This document shows, one piece after another, positions 14,764-23,828 of a DNA stretch of 64,000 bases. The stretch's first letter is position 1. Each line of letters opens with the position of its first letter. Made by a program: the position numbers and the translations under genes. The notes under the pieces are model-generated. The model did no database searches, was not told the origin of the DNA, and worked only from the letters and a program-made list of their open reading frames with translations. Source of the DNA: Actinomycetota bacterium (GTDB taxonomy: Bacteria; Actinomycetota; Thermoleophilia; Solirubrobacterales; Solirubrobacteraceae); the NCBI GenBank assembly GCA_018268595.1, contig JAFDWH010000009.1:1-64000 (forward strand). The letters are read 5' to 3'.

Positions 14764-15959
14764 GCGAGACCGTGATCGCCGGCCGCTACGAGCTCGGCCG
14801 CCGCCTCGGGATCGGCGGCATGTCGACCGTCCAGCTCGCGCTCGACCGCCGGCTCGAGCGCCACGTCGCCGTGAAGCTGCTCGCCGAGCACCTCGCCGAC
14901 GACCCGGCGTTCGTCTCGCGCTTCCGCCGCGAGGCGCTCGCGGCCGCGCGGCTCGTGCACCCGAACGTCGTGCAGGTGTTCGACTTCGGCTTCGACGAGG
15001 CCGCGCACCACCACTTCATCGTGATGGAGCAGGTGCCGGGCAGATCGTGCGCGGAGTTGCTGCGCGAGCGCGGCCATCTCGACGTCGAGGAGGCGGTCGA
15101 GATCGTCGCGCAGGCGTGCCGCGGGCTCGACTACGCGCACCGCAACGGCGTCGTGCACCGGGACGTCAAGCCCGGCAACCTGCTCGTGACCGAGGACGGC
15201 GTCGTGAAGCTGGCCGACTTCGGGATCGCGAAGGCGACCGAGCAGTCGTCGATCACGCAGGTCGGCTCGGTGCTCGGCACGGCCGCGTACCTCGCGCCCG
15301 AGCAGGCGCGCGGCGAGGAGTCCGGCCCTCGCTCGGACCTCTACTCGCTCGGCGTGGTCGCCTACCAGCTTTTGTCCGGCCGGCTGCCCTACGAGGCGAC
15401 GTCGCTGTCGGAGCTGGCGCTCAAGCAGCAGCGCGAGCTGCCGACGCCGCTCGAGCAGATGAACCCGGACGTGCCGTCCGCGCTCGCGCAGGCGATCGCG
15501 GTCGCGCTCGCGCTCGATCCGGAGGGCCGCTACGAGACGGCCGCAGAGATGGAGCACGCGATCCGCGACGGCGCCCGCGGGGTCCCGCCGGCCGTCGCGC
15601 CGACGCGCGGGACGGCCGCGACGCGCATCCTCTCCCCGGCCGCCGCCACCGCCGAGACGCGCGCCGTCGCCGCGCGGCGCACACCGCAGCAGGTGCCCGC
15701 CCGCCGCCCGGCGCCGGCGCCGGCGCCGGCAGCGTCCCGCCGCGCCACCCCGCCTGCGCCCCCGGCGGATCACGGGGTAGCGCGCCGCCGCTTCCTCGCC
15801 CTGCTCGCGATGCTCGCGCTTGCCGCCGCGCTCGTCGCGATCGTCGTGCTGGCCGGCGGCGGCTCGGGCGGCGGCGTGCGCCTCCAGAGAGTCGCGGGGA
15901 ACGACGCGCGCCAGGCCGTCCAGCAGCTGCAGAGCCTGGTCGACGACAACACGCGCTAG
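14760..15959 (+). CDS. Membrane Ser/Thr protein kinase (PknB-like, no PASTA)
   Basis: A Hanks-type kinase (399 aa). Residues ~8-270 form a complete catalytic domain: Gly-loop RLGIGGMSTV, Lys in HVAVKLL, catalytic HRDVKPGN, DFG in LADFGIAK, and the APE-like LAPEQARG. Residues ~275-340 are an Ala/Pro/Arg juxtamembrane linker with several Thr that could be autophosphorylated. One membrane helix lies at ~343-364, and only about 35 residues are outside. There are no PASTA repeats, so muropeptide sensing is not evident; the coupled lipoprotein may supply the sensor. The stop overlaps the convergent tgt stop. Confidence 0.92.
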   Translation: MSETVIAGRYELGRRLGIGGMSTVQLALDRRLERHVAVKLLAEHLADDPAFVSRFRREALAAARLVHPNVVQVFDFGFDEAAHHHFIVMEQVPGRSCAELLRERGHLDVEEAVEIVAQACRGLDYAHRNGVVHRDVKPGNLLVTEDGVVKLADFGIAKATEQSSITQVGSVLGTAAYLAPEQARGEESGPRSDLYSLGVVAYQLLSGRLPYEATSLSELALKQQRELPTPLEQMNPDVPSALAQAIAVALALDPEGRYETAAEMEHAIRDGARGVPPAVAPTRGTAATRILSPAAATAETRAVAARRTPQQVPARRPAPAPAPAASRRATPPAPPADHGVARRRFLALLAMLALAAALVAIVVLAGGGSGGGVRLQRVAGNDARQAVQQLQSLVDDNTR

Positions 15960-17161
15960 GCGCGCGGCGACGCCCCGGCACGCACCGCCGCGGCCGCCTC
16001 CGCGAGCGTGCCCGCCGCGACCGCGGCGCGCAGGTCCGCCATCAGCCGCGCGACGTAGGAGAGGTTGTGGAGCGTCACGAGCCGCAGCGCGGTCAGCTCG
16101 CGCGCGCCGAACAGGTAGTGCAGGTAGGCGCGCGAGTAGCCGCCCGCGCAGGCCGGGCACGGGCAGTCATCCATGATCGGCTCGCGCGCGTGCTTCCAAC
16201 GACCCTTCGTCAGGTCGACGCGCCAGCGGCGCTCGGGGTCGGGCACGATCGCCATGCCGTGGCGGCCGAGGCGCGTCGGCATCGCGCAGTCGAACGTGTC
16301 GATCCCGAGCTCGACGCCGCGCACGAGGTCGTCGATCTCGCCGATCCCGAGCAGGTGGCGCGGCTTGCCGGGGGCGACCCGCTCCAGCTCGTCGGTTGCC
16401 CACCCGACGACCTCGTACATCTGCGCCTTCTCGGCGCCGAGCGAGCCGCCGATCGCGACGCCGTGCGCACGGCTGCCGGCGACGACGCGCGTGGAGCCGC
16501 GGCGCAGGTCCTCGTGCACGCCGCCCTGCGAGATCGCGTAGAAGACCTGGTCCGCGCGTCCGTGGGCGTCCTGCCACGCGAGGCAGCGCTCGAGCCAGCG
16601 GTGCGTGCGCTCGGTCGAGCGCTCGGTGTAGTCGCGGTCGACGTGGAACGGCGTGCACTCGTCGAACGCGAGCGCGACGTCCGAGCCGAGCGCCGCCTGC
16701 ACCTCCATCGACGTCTCCGGCGCCATGAAACGCTCGCCGCCGTCGATGTAGGAGCGGAAGCGCACGCCCTCCTCCTCGATCGAGAGGATCGCGCCGGCGC
16801 GGTCGGCGCCGGTCGGCGCGCGCCCCTTGATCTCGTCGGCGACCGTGCCGTGCCCCATCGAGAAGACCTGGAAGCCGCCGGAGTCGGTGATGATCGGACC
16901 GCTCCAGCGCATGAACTCGTGCAGGCCGCCCTGCTCGGCGACAAGCTCGTGGCCCGGCGTCAGGAACAGGTGGAACGTGTTCCCGAGCACCATGTCGTAA
17001 CCGAGCGCGGCGACTTCGTGCGGCTCGATCCCCTTCACGACGCCCTTCGTCGCCAGCGGCACGAACGCGGGCGTGCGCACCTCGCCGTGCGCCAGCCGCA
17101 GGACCGCGGTCCGCGCGCGCGAGCCGGGGTCGCGATGCTGGACGTCGAGCAGCTCGGCCAC
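15956..17161 (-). CDS. tgt: tRNA-guanine transglycosylase
   Basis: Exchanges G34 of GUN-anticodon tRNAs for a 7-deazaguanine precursor on the way to queuosine. The 401-residue protein shows the TIM-barrel landmarks: TDSGGFQVFSMG with the catalytic Asp nearby, ALAFDECTPF, SQGGVHEDLR, GIGEIDDLVRGVELGIDTFDCAMPTR, and the zinc site CPCPAC...H near residues 325-355. It starts at the GTG at 17161, which is preceded at 8 nt by TAGGGT. It converges with the kinase gene (4-nt stop overlap). The hsp20 gene lies upstream. Confidence 0.94.
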   Translation of the reverse strand: MAELLDVQHRDPGSRARTAVLRLAHGEVRTPAFVPLATKGVVKGIEPHEVAALGYDMVLGNTFHLFLTPGHELVAEQGGLHEFMRWSGPIITDSGGFQVFSMGHGTVADEIKGRAPTGADRAGAILSIEEEGVRFRSYIDGGERFMAPETSMEVQAALGSDVALAFDECTPFHVDRDYTERSTERTHRWLERCLAWQDAHGRADQVFYAISQGGVHEDLRRGSTRVVAGSRAHGVAIGGSLGAEKAQMYEVVGWATDELERVAPGKPRHLLGIGEIDDLVRGVELGIDTFDCAMPTRLGRHGMAIVPDPERRWRVDLTKGRWKHAREPIMDDCPCPACAGGYSRAYLHYLFGARELTALRLVTLHNLSYVARLMADLRAAVAAGTLAEAAAAVRAGASPRA

Positions 17162-17169
17162 GGCGCGGG

Positions 17170-17175
17170 ACCCTA
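17170..17175 (-). promoter_or_regulatory. -10 element TAGGGT of tgt
   Basis: On the minus strand TAGGGT lies 8 nt before the GTG of tgt, with no Shine-Dalgarno. Confidence 0.35.
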
Positions 17176-17198
17176 GCGCCCGCGCCGCGGACGCGGAT

Positions 17199-17753
17199 CT
17201 ACGCGGTGCCCTCGCCCTCGCGCTGGGGCGCGGTCGGGTCGGTCGGCGCGCCGGCGCGCTCGCTGCCCTCGATCGTGGGGGCCTTGCCGGCGGCGGAGCC
17301 GTTCCCGGAGCCGACGCCGATCGAGACGCGGCGCGGCTTGCGCTGCTCGGGCTTGGGGATGCGGACCTCGAGCACGCCGCGGTCGAAGCTCGCCTGCACA
17401 GCCTCCGGATCGACTCCCTCCGGCAGCGTCAGCGAGCGGGAGAAGGAGCCGTAGGCGCGCTCGAGCCGGTGGTAGCCCTCCCCGCGCTCCTGGTGCTCGG
17501 CCTTGCGCTCGCCGGACACCGTGAGGACGTCGCCCTCGACCTCGATCGTCACGTCGTCGCCCGACAGGCCCGGCAGGTCGGCGCGCAGCACGTAGTGGTC
17601 GCCCGCCTCGACGAGGTCCATCGCCGGAAGCCAGCGGCGGCCGGCGCCCTCGCCCGCGCTCACGGGCGTGTCGAAGAAGCTGTTGAAGAGCCGGTTGATC
17701 TCGCCCTGGATCGTGTTGAGCTCACGGACCGGCTCCCATCGCACGAGTGCCAT
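17199..17753 (-). CDS. Hsp20/alpha-crystallin small heat-shock protein
   Basis: An ATP-independent holdase (184 aa) that binds unfolding proteins. The alpha-crystallin domain covers residues ~43-138 with the conserved DLPGLSGDDVTIEVEGDVLTVSGER and the closing GVLEVRIPKP (the IXI-like tail partner). The N-terminal WEPVRELNTIQGEINRLF helix is typical. The C-terminal ~45 residues are a hydrophilic extension rich in Gly, Ala and Glu. It has the best conventional expression signals in the window: a consensus promoter at 17790-17818 and GGAGGT 7 nt before the ATG. Confidence 0.95.
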   Translation of the reverse strand: MALVRWEPVRELNTIQGEINRLFNSFFDTPVSAGEGAGRRWLPAMDLVEAGDHYVLRADLPGLSGDDVTIEVEGDVLTVSGERKAEHQERGEGYHRLERAYGSFSRSLTLPEGVDPEAVQASFDRGVLEVRIPKPEQRKPRRVSIGVGSGNGSAAGKAPTIEGSERAGAPTDPTAPQREGEGTA

Positions 17754-17789
17754 CTGTCGTACCTCCAGTCAAGAAACTACATTGCCGCC

Positions 17790-17818
17790 AGTATGAAATC
17801 TAAGTCTCACTATGTCAA
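17790..17818 (-). promoter_or_regulatory. Housekeeping-type promoter of hsp20
   Basis: Minus strand: perfect TTGACA -35 (17813-17818), 17-bp spacer, CATACT -10 (17790-17795). The leader is about 30 nt. No CIRCE or HAIR operator is visible. Confidence 0.65.
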
Positions 17819-17848
17819 GTCCAGCGACGCGCCCGCACATGCCTGGAT

Positions 17849-17865
17849 GCCCGCCGAGGGCGGGC
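17849..17865. terminator. Hairpin between marR and the hsp20 promoter
   Basis: GCCCGCC, loop GAG, GGCGGGC: a perfect 7-bp stem. With the stem at 17876-17892 it should insulate hsp20 from marR transcription. Confidence 0.5.
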
Positions 17866-17875
17866 TTGACACCGG

Positions 17876-17892
17876 CTGAGGCGGTCCCTCAG
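17876..17892 (-). terminator. Hairpin across the marR stop
   Basis: CTGAGG, loop CGGTC, CCTCAG: a perfect 6-bp stem that includes the TGA of the MarR gene. Confidence 0.45.
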
Positions 17893-18392
17893 ACCGCGGG
17901 CGGGGGCGGGACGAGGCGGTCCCAGAACTGGCCGAGCAGGCGCAGCTCGTCCTCGCCGAACTGGGCGAGGAAGCGGCGGCGGATGCCGGCCACATGCGTC
18001 GGGCGCGCCTGCGCCAGCAGCTCGAGGCCGGCGTCCGTGATGCACGCGAACGCGCCGCGCGCGTCGTGCGTGCAGGCGCAGCGGACCAGCAGCCCGTCGC
18101 GCTCGAGGCGGTCGACGAGCCGGCTCATGCCGCTGCGGCTCAGCAGGACGGAGTCGGCGAGGTCGCACATGCGCATGCGACGCTCGGGCGCGTCGGCCAG
18201 CTGGATCAGCACCTCGTAGGAGGTGAGCGGCAGCCCGTGCGCCGCCTCCAGCTCCGCGTCGAGCTGCTTCAGCACGCTCGCGTGGACGCGCAGCAGGCCG
18301 CGCCAGGCGGCCAGCTCGGCCGGGCACAGCCCCTCGACCGCCGCCGCGGGAGGACTTGTCACTGCCATCGGGGTGTCCGTGGTGAGCGACAC
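17889..18392 (-). CDS. MarR-family transcriptional regulator
   Basis: A winged-helix dimer (167 aa) that usually responds to phenolic compounds or oxidants. Residues ~30-140 carry the family pattern: helix LTSYEVLIQLADAPERRMRMCDLADSVLLSRSGMSRLVDRLERDGLL and a wing containing CACTHDARGAF. Two Cys near the wing (RCACTHD) could be redox-active, as in OhrR-like proteins; this is inference. Its target is not obvious, because the adjacent genes (hsp20, helicase) are separately signalled. The start is the GTG at 18392; an ATG eight codons later is possible. Confidence 0.87.
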   Translation of the reverse strand: MSLTTDTPMAVTSPPAAAVEGLCPAELAAWRGLLRVHASVLKQLDAELEAAHGLPLTSYEVLIQLADAPERRMRMCDLADSVLLSRSGMSRLVDRLERDGLLVRCACTHDARGAFACITDAGLELLAQARPTHVAGIRRRFLAQFGEDELRLLGQFWDRLVPPPPAV

Positions 18393-18455
18393 GGTTCAGG
18401 CCTCGGGGGCGAAGATAGCAGCGCTCGCGCGCTCATCTGACCGCAAGGTGGGTCG

Positions 18456-20126
18456 TCACCGTCCGCGTTCCAACTCGCGCCGCAGCAGCTCGTTCGCCCG
18501 CGCGAGCTGCTCCAGCGTCGCGTCGGCGACCGAGCGCACGCCGACCGCGCGGTTGACGCGGGCGTTGATCTCGCGGTGCGTCTCGCGTGTCGCGCGGGCG
18601 CGCTGCGCGACGAGCTTGCCGCGCTCCTCGCGCAGCCGCTCGCGGCGCTGGTAGGAGGAGCCCGGATCGCCCGCCGCCGTCGGGAGCTCGTCGGCCGGCG
18701 CCGCCTGCGCGACCGCCCCGCCCGTGAACGCGACGAATGCGGCCGACGGTCTCGGCTCGGGGTCGCCGAAGAGCGACAGGTTCTCCCCCACCGCGATCAG
18801 CTCGTCGGGGCGCGCGTCGGACGAGAGCGCCTCGAACATGTCGCCCGGCTCGCTGCGCACCCGCTCGGGCGGCTCGTCGAGCGCGCCCTCCTCGACGACG
18901 GGTCTCAGCTCGATCGCGTGGTTGCGCTCCTCCTCGATCCGCCCGGCGAGCGCCTTGAGCGTGATGTCGGATGGCAGGAACAGGTAGCTCATCTGTCTGC
19001 GCGGCGCCGGCGAGCGGCGGATGAAGCGGCCGACGACCTGGCGGAAGAACAGCTCCGTGCGCGCGCTCGTCGCGTAGACGCCGACGCGCAGGCGCGGGAT
19101 GTCGACGCCCTCGGAGACCATCAGCACCGAGACGATCCAGCGCTGCGTGCCGGCGGCGAAGCGCGCGATCCGCTGCGAGGCGTCGGCCTCGTCGGAGGTC
19201 ACGATCATCGGCGCCTCGCCGGAGATCGCCTCCAGCCGCACCGCCAGCTCGACCGCGTGCTGCTTGTCGGTCGCGACGACGAGCCCGCCGGCGTCGGGGT
19301 GGTCGCCGGCGCGGACCTCGGCGAGCCGTGCGTCGGCGTCGCGCAGCACACGCCGCACCCAGTCGCCGGAGGCGTCAAGCGCAGTGCGCAGCCGGCGCGC
19401 GTCCTCGGCGCGCGGCAGCACGACGGAGAAGTCCGCGCGGCGGCGCTTGCCGTCGCTCAGCCACTCCATGTCGCCGTCGTAGGGGACGAACGTGATCGGG
19501 CGGCAGACGCCGTCGACGAGCGCGTCGGTGTACGTGTACGTGTAGTCCGCCGAGGAGAAGCCGTCGGCGTCGTACTCGACCCACGGGATCGGCGAGTTGT
19601 CGGAGCGGAAGGGCGTGCCGGACAGCAGCAGCCGCAGCTCCGCGCGCGCGAACGCGTCCATCGTCGTGATCCCCCAGCTGGCGTCCTCGCCCATGTGGTG
19701 CGGCTCGTCGGCGATCAGCAGCGTGCGCCGCTGCGCGCAGGCTCTGCGGTGCGGCGCCGGGCCGGCCGCGACCGCCTGGTAGGTGACCGCCACGCCGTGG
19801 CGGTCCCACGGCTCGGGCCCCTCGGCGTTCGGGCGGTTCGGCTCGAGGTCGATCCCGTAGCGGGCGGCGTCGGCCGCCCACTGGCGCGCGATGTGCGCGG
19901 TCGGCGCGAGGATCGCGACGCGCTGCACGCGCCCGGCGTTCAGCAGCTCGTACGCGACCCGCAGCCCGAACGTCGTCTTGCCGGCGGCCGGCGTCGCGGA
20001 CGCGAGGAACGCCTCGCCGTCATGCGCCGCGAGCGCGTCGAGCGCCCGCTGCTGCCATGCGCGCAGCGGCCGGCGCGCCGGCCACGGCGGCAGCGATCTC
20101 TTGCGGGCAGCGACGCCTGCGCTCAC
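18456..20126 (-). CDS. DEAD/DEAH-box (SF2) helicase
   Basis: A 556-residue ATP-dependent nucleic-acid translocase of the ResIII/SSL2 type. Motif I ATPAAGKTT near residue 45, Ia APTAHIARQW, II DEPHH (within ADEPHHMGED), III SGTPFRS, then the second RecA domain with VSEGVDIPRLRVGVYAT and motif VI QVVGRFIRR. The C-terminal ~130 residues end in a coiled-coil-like Arg/Glu region. I start it at the GTG at 20126, where AAGGAG stands 8 nt upstream, rather than at upstream starts. No nuclease or methylase gene is adjacent, so this is a solitary helicase, perhaps for repair. Confidence 0.87.
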   Translation of the reverse strand: MSAGVAARKRSLPPWPARRPLRAWQQRALDALAAHDGEAFLASATPAAGKTTFGLRVAYELLNAGRVQRVAILAPTAHIARQWAADAARYGIDLEPNRPNAEGPEPWDRHGVAVTYQAVAAGPAPHRRACAQRRTLLIADEPHHMGEDASWGITTMDAFARAELRLLLSGTPFRSDNSPIPWVEYDADGFSSADYTYTYTDALVDGVCRPITFVPYDGDMEWLSDGKRRRADFSVVLPRAEDARRLRTALDASGDWVRRVLRDADARLAEVRAGDHPDAGGLVVATDKQHAVELAVRLEAISGEAPMIVTSDEADASQRIARFAAGTQRWIVSVLMVSEGVDIPRLRVGVYATSARTELFFRQVVGRFIRRSPAPRRQMSYLFLPSDITLKALAGRIEEERNHAIELRPVVEEGALDEPPERVRSEPGDMFEALSSDARPDELIAVGENLSLFGDPEPRPSAAFVAFTGGAVAQAAPADELPTAAGDPGSSYQRRERLREERGKLVAQRARATRETHREINARVNRAVGVRSVADATLEQLARANELLRRELERGR

Positions 20127-20242
20127 GCGCGCGACTCCTTTCGATGAGCGGGACGGGGCTACGAGAAGGGCGTCGAAGGCTAGGCGACGCAGCGGACGGC
20201 GCAGGCAACCGACCACCGGGTCGGCTGGACCGGCATCTGGTG

Positions 20243-20248
20243 TAGCGT
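20243..20248 (+). promoter_or_regulatory. -10 element TAGCGT, leaderless start
   Basis: TAGCGT ends 6 nt before the ATG at 20255; no Shine-Dalgarno. Confidence 0.4.
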
Positions 20249-20254
20249 GGCCCC

Positions 20255-22258
20255 ATGGGGGAAGGCTCGCGGCCCCGCGCGCTCGACGCGGGCGAGATCG
20301 CGTGGGTCGTGCTGCTGCCGTGCGCGGCCCTCGCGCTCGCCGCGATCGTGCTGCTCGGGCCGCCGCTCGGGCACCTGCTGTTCCGGCCCGGGAGCGAGCA
20401 GCTCTGGCCGCCCCGCTGGTGGGAGGCGCAGGGCCGTCCCGAACCGGTCAAGCAGGGCCGCTACGTGCTCGCGGCGCTGGCGCCGCTGCTGCTCGCCGGC
20501 GCCGTGCTCGCCGGCAGCCGCCGCGGCCTGCGCATGCAGCCGCGCCGCGCCCGCGCCCTCGCGACCGCCGGCGGCGCGCTGCTGGCGGCGCTCACGGTCG
20601 TCGCGCTCGCCGCCGATCGCTCGGAAACGACCGTCTTCGGCCCGGTGACGATCGCCGTGGCGGTCGCCGCGCTCGCCTGCGTGCTCGCCGCGCTGCGCGC
20701 CCGCGTCGTGCGCGAGCGGCTCGCCGGGCTGCTGCACGACACGCGCGGGCGAGGCGTCGCGGCCGTGACGATCGCGGCGCTGTTCGCGGCGGCGTGGCTG
20801 CTCAGAGCGCTCATGACCGACCGGCTCGCGGGCGACGTGGGCGGCTTGAACCTGCCGTACACGATGAACGACGCCGTGGCGGTGCTCGCCGGCCGCACGC
20901 CGCTGGTCGACTTCCACGTGATCTACGCGAAGCTGCTGCCGTACCTGTCGGCGGCGGTGCTGGGGGCGTTCGGCACCACGATCTTCGTCTACACGGCCTT
21001 CATGGCGGCGCTCGACGCGCTGGCGCTGGCAGCCGTCTTCGCGACCTTCCGCCTCGTCGCACGCAGCGCCCTGGGCGCCCTGGCGCTGTTCGTCCCGTTC
21101 GTGGCCGTCGGCGACATGGTCGGCCTGCCGATAGCCGGCGGCGTCGCGAGCCCGATGACGCTGTCCGCGAACTGGCCGATGCGCTACGGCGGCGCCTACC
21201 TCGTCGCGTGGCTGACGGCGCGGCACGTCGCAGCGCGGCGGCCACGACACGAGCTGGTCGTCTTCTTCGTCGCGGGACTGGCGACGCTCAACACGCTCGA
21301 ATTCGGCCTCGCGGCGACCGCGGCGACGCTCGCGGCGCTGGTGTGCGCGCGACGCCCGGCGTCGCTGCGCACGCTCGGGCCGCTGGCGGCGCGGGCGGGG
21401 GCGGGGACGCTCGCCGCCGTCGCCGTCGTGTGCCTGCTGACGCTGCTGCGGGCCGGCGCGCTGCCACGTCCGGCCCTGCTGCTCGAGTGGCCGCGGATCT
21501 TCTCCACGCTCGGCTGGTTCTCGCTGCCGCTGCCGACGCTGGGCCTCCACCTGGCGCTCTACGCGACCTTCCTCGCCGCGATCGTCGTCGCGGTCGTGCG
21601 CGCGATCCGCGACGAGCGCGACGTCGTGCTGACAAGCATGCTCGCCTGGAGCGGCGTCTTCGGCCTGCTTGCGGGCAGCTACTTCGTGTCGCGCCCCGAC
21701 GTGCAGAAGCTCACGGCGATGCTGTCGGCGTGGGACTTCGCACTCGCCATGCTCGTGGTGGTGGTCGTGCGTGCGCTGGCGGCGCGCGACTGGCGCCGGC
21801 CGACCGTGGCGGAGCTGCTCGTGCTGTTCGGCTTCGCGCTGTCGGTCTGCGCGCTCGGCGCCTTCTCCCCGCCGCAGCGGGAGATCCGCCGCCTCATGAG
21901 ACCGCTCCGGCCGCCCGCGTACCGGGCCGCCGCCGAGCGGTTCGTGGCGCGGCGCACGCATGCCGGCGAGCGCGTTGCGGTGCTGGTGCCGATGGGCTAC
22001 CGAATCTCGCGCGACCTCGGGCTGGACAACGTCGCGCCGTACGGGTTCATGAACGAGATCGTCACGCGCGCGCAGCTGCGCACGCTCCTCGACACGGCGC
22101 GGAGGGAGCGCGTCGAGGCGCTGTTCGTGCCCTACCCGGGCAGCGAACTGCTGCAGGAGGGCGACACGGCGCCGCAGCAGGTCCAGGCGCTGATCGCGGC
22201 CGGCTACGTGCCCGCCGAGGCGGTGTCGGGGATCCTCGAGCTGCGGCGCGCCCGTTGA
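20255..22258 (+). CDS. Polytopic membrane protein, possibly a GT-C-type glycosyltransferase
   Basis: A 667-residue integral membrane protein with roughly a dozen hydrophobic helices between residues ~15 and 550, then a soluble C-terminal domain of about 115 residues (starting near PPAYRAAAERFVARRTHAGERVAVLVPMGY). Between the second and third helix groups lies a loop GGLNLPYTMNDAVAVLAGRTPLVDFHVIYAKLLPYL, reminiscent of the first extracytoplasmic loop of GT-C enzymes, but a catalytic DD/DE pair is not clear. I therefore leave the function open. It is divergent from the helicase gene and convergent with gpmI. Confidence 0.7.
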   Translation: MGEGSRPRALDAGEIAWVVLLPCAALALAAIVLLGPPLGHLLFRPGSEQLWPPRWWEAQGRPEPVKQGRYVLAALAPLLLAGAVLAGSRRGLRMQPRRARALATAGGALLAALTVVALAADRSETTVFGPVTIAVAVAALACVLAALRARVVRERLAGLLHDTRGRGVAAVTIAALFAAAWLLRALMTDRLAGDVGGLNLPYTMNDAVAVLAGRTPLVDFHVIYAKLLPYLSAAVLGAFGTTIFVYTAFMAALDALALAAVFATFRLVARSALGALALFVPFVAVGDMVGLPIAGGVASPMTLSANWPMRYGGAYLVAWLTARHVAARRPRHELVVFFVAGLATLNTLEFGLAATAATLAALVCARRPASLRTLGPLAARAGAGTLAAVAVVCLLTLLRAGALPRPALLLEWPRIFSTLGWFSLPLPTLGLHLALYATFLAAIVVAVVRAIRDERDVVLTSMLAWSGVFGLLAGSYFVSRPDVQKLTAMLSAWDFALAMLVVVVVRALAARDWRRPTVAELLVLFGFALSVCALGAFSPPQREIRRLMRPLRPPAYRAAAERFVARRTHAGERVAVLVPMGYRISRDLGLDNVAPYGFMNEIVTRAQLRTLLDTARRERVEALFVPYPGSELLQEGDTAPQQVQALIAAGYVPAEAVSGILELRRAR

Positions 22259-22267
22259 GGGGCGCGC
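22246..22267. terminator. Bidirectional hairpin between the membrane-protein gene and gpmI
   Basis: GCGCGCCC, loop GTTGAG, GGGCGCGC: a perfect 8-bp stem whose loop contains the TGA of the plus-strand gene; the gpmI stop is 5 bp away. Confidence 0.55.
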
Positions 22268-22271
22268 TGCG

Positions 22272-23828
22272 CTACGCGGCGTCGATCAGCGAGCGGCCCG
22301 TCATCCCGTCAGGCTGCGTCTCCCCGAGCACCCGCAGGACGGTCGGGGCGACGTCGGCGAGGATCCCGCCGTCGCGCAGGTCGAGGCCGGGCGCAGTCAC
22401 GATCAGCGGCACCGGGTTGAGCGAGTGCGCCGTGTTCGGCGACCCGTCGGGCTCGAGCATGTGATCGGCGTTGCCATGGTCGGCGGTGACGATGCACGCG
22501 CCGCCGGACGCGTGGACCGCCGCGACGACCTCGCCGAGGCAGCGGTCGACCGTCTCGATCGCGGCGACCGCCGCCGGGATCACGCCCGTGTGCCCGACCA
22601 TGTCGGCGTTCGCGAAGTTGATGATCCCGAAGCGCGGGAGGTCCTCGTTCCACGCGCGCACGAACGCCGCTGCGGCCTCCGGGGCGCTCATCTGCGGCTT
22701 GTGGTCGTAGGTCGGCACGTCGCGCGGGGAGGCGACCAGCTCGCGTCGCTCGCCCGCGTACGGGGTCTCCTCGCCGCCGTTGAAGAAGTACGTCACGTGC
22801 GGGTACTTCTCCGTCTCGGCGACGTGCAGCTGGGTCGCGCCGCGCTCGGCCAGCACGTGCGAGAGCGTGATCTGCGGCCGCTCCGGCGGGAACGCGACCG
22901 GGTAGGGCCAACCCTCCTGGTACTCCGTCATGCAGGCGTAGCGAGCGAGCGGCGGCGCACCGCCGCGGTCGACCTCACCGAACGACGGGTCCGCGAGCGC
23001 CTGCGTGATCTCGCGCATGCGGTCGGGGCGGAAGTTGAACGCGACAACGGAGTCCCCCGGGCGGATGCGCGCCTCGTCGCCGACCGTCGTGGCGGTCACG
23101 AACTCGTCTGTCTCGCCGCGCTCGTAGGCGGCGCGCACCGCGGCCGGACCGCTGTCGGCCGCGTGCTGCCCGCGCCCGTGCACGAGCAGGTCGTACGCCT
23201 GCTGGACGCGCTCCCAGCGCTTGTCGCGGTCCATCGCGAAGTAGCGGCCGACCACGGAGCCGATCCGCGCGCGCTCCGCGCCGCCGGCCTGCGCCTCGCG
23301 CAGCCACCGCTCGACCGTCTCCAGGTAGCCGGCGCCGGCCTTCGGCAGCGTGTCGCGCCCGTCGGTGAACGCGTGCACGACGAGGTCCGGGACGCCGAGC
23401 CGGCCGCCCAGCTCGATCAGCGCGCGCAGGTGCTCCCAGCCGGAGTGCACGCCGCCGTCGGAGACAAGTCCAATCAGGTGCACCCGCGGCGCGTCGGAGA
23501 ACGCCGCGCGCAGCACCTCGTTCTGCGCGAGCGTGCCGTCCGCGACCGCGTCGTCGATCCGCGTCAGGTCCTGCCGCACGACCGAGCCGGCGCCGAGGTT
23601 GAGATGGCCGACCTCGGAGTTGCCCATCTGCCCGTCCGGCAGCCCGACCGCGCGACCGCAGGCGGTGAGCTGCGTGTGCGGATACGCGGTCCACAGCTCG
23701 TCGAACACCGGCGTCCGCGCGAGCGAGACGGCGTTGCCCGGACCGTCGGGCGCGAGCCCCCAGCCGTCGAGCACGACCAGCACCGCACGCGGCGCCGGCA
23801 GGCGCTCCGGTCCGGGCGGGAGCGGCAT
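22272..23828 (-). CDS. gpmI: 2,3-bisphosphoglycerate-independent phosphoglycerate mutase
   Basis: Interconverts 3- and 2-phosphoglycerate in glycolysis. The 518-aa alkaline-phosphatase-superfamily enzyme keeps the metal and nucleophile residues: VLDGWG, GQMGNSEVGHLNLGAG (nucleophile Ser), the insert domain with HAFTDGRDT and VVGRYFAMDRDKRW, NFANADMVGHTG, and ADHGNADHM. It ends the gap-pgk-tpiA-gpmI operon, with its ATG overlapping the tpiA stop by one base (TGATG). Confidence 0.96.
   Translation of the reverse strand: MPLPPGPERLPAPRAVLVVLDGWGLAPDGPGNAVSLARTPVFDELWTAYPHTQLTACGRAVGLPDGQMGNSEVGHLNLGAGSVVRQDLTRIDDAVADGTLAQNEVLRAAFSDAPRVHLIGLVSDGGVHSGWEHLRALIELGGRLGVPDLVVHAFTDGRDTLPKAGAGYLETVERWLREAQAGGAERARIGSVVGRYFAMDRDKRWERVQQAYDLLVHGRGQHAADSGPAAVRAAYERGETDEFVTATTVGDEARIRPGDSVVAFNFRPDRMREITQALADPSFGEVDRGGAPPLARYACMTEYQEGWPYPVAFPPERPQITLSHVLAERGATQLHVAETEKYPHVTYFFNGGEETPYAGERRELVASPRDVPTYDHKPQMSAPEAAAAFVRAWNEDLPRFGIINFANADMVGHTGVIPAAVAAIETVDRCLGEVVAAVHASGGACIVTADHGNADHMLEPDGSPNTAHSLNPVPLIVTAPGLDLRDGGILADVAPTVLRVLGETQPDGMTGRSLIDAA

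Noticed and set aside
17754-17830. CIRCE or HAIR heat-shock operator at hsp20
   Set aside because: Neither the TTAGCACTC-type nor the CTTGAGT-type inverted repeat is present; only a strong housekeeping promoter is seen.
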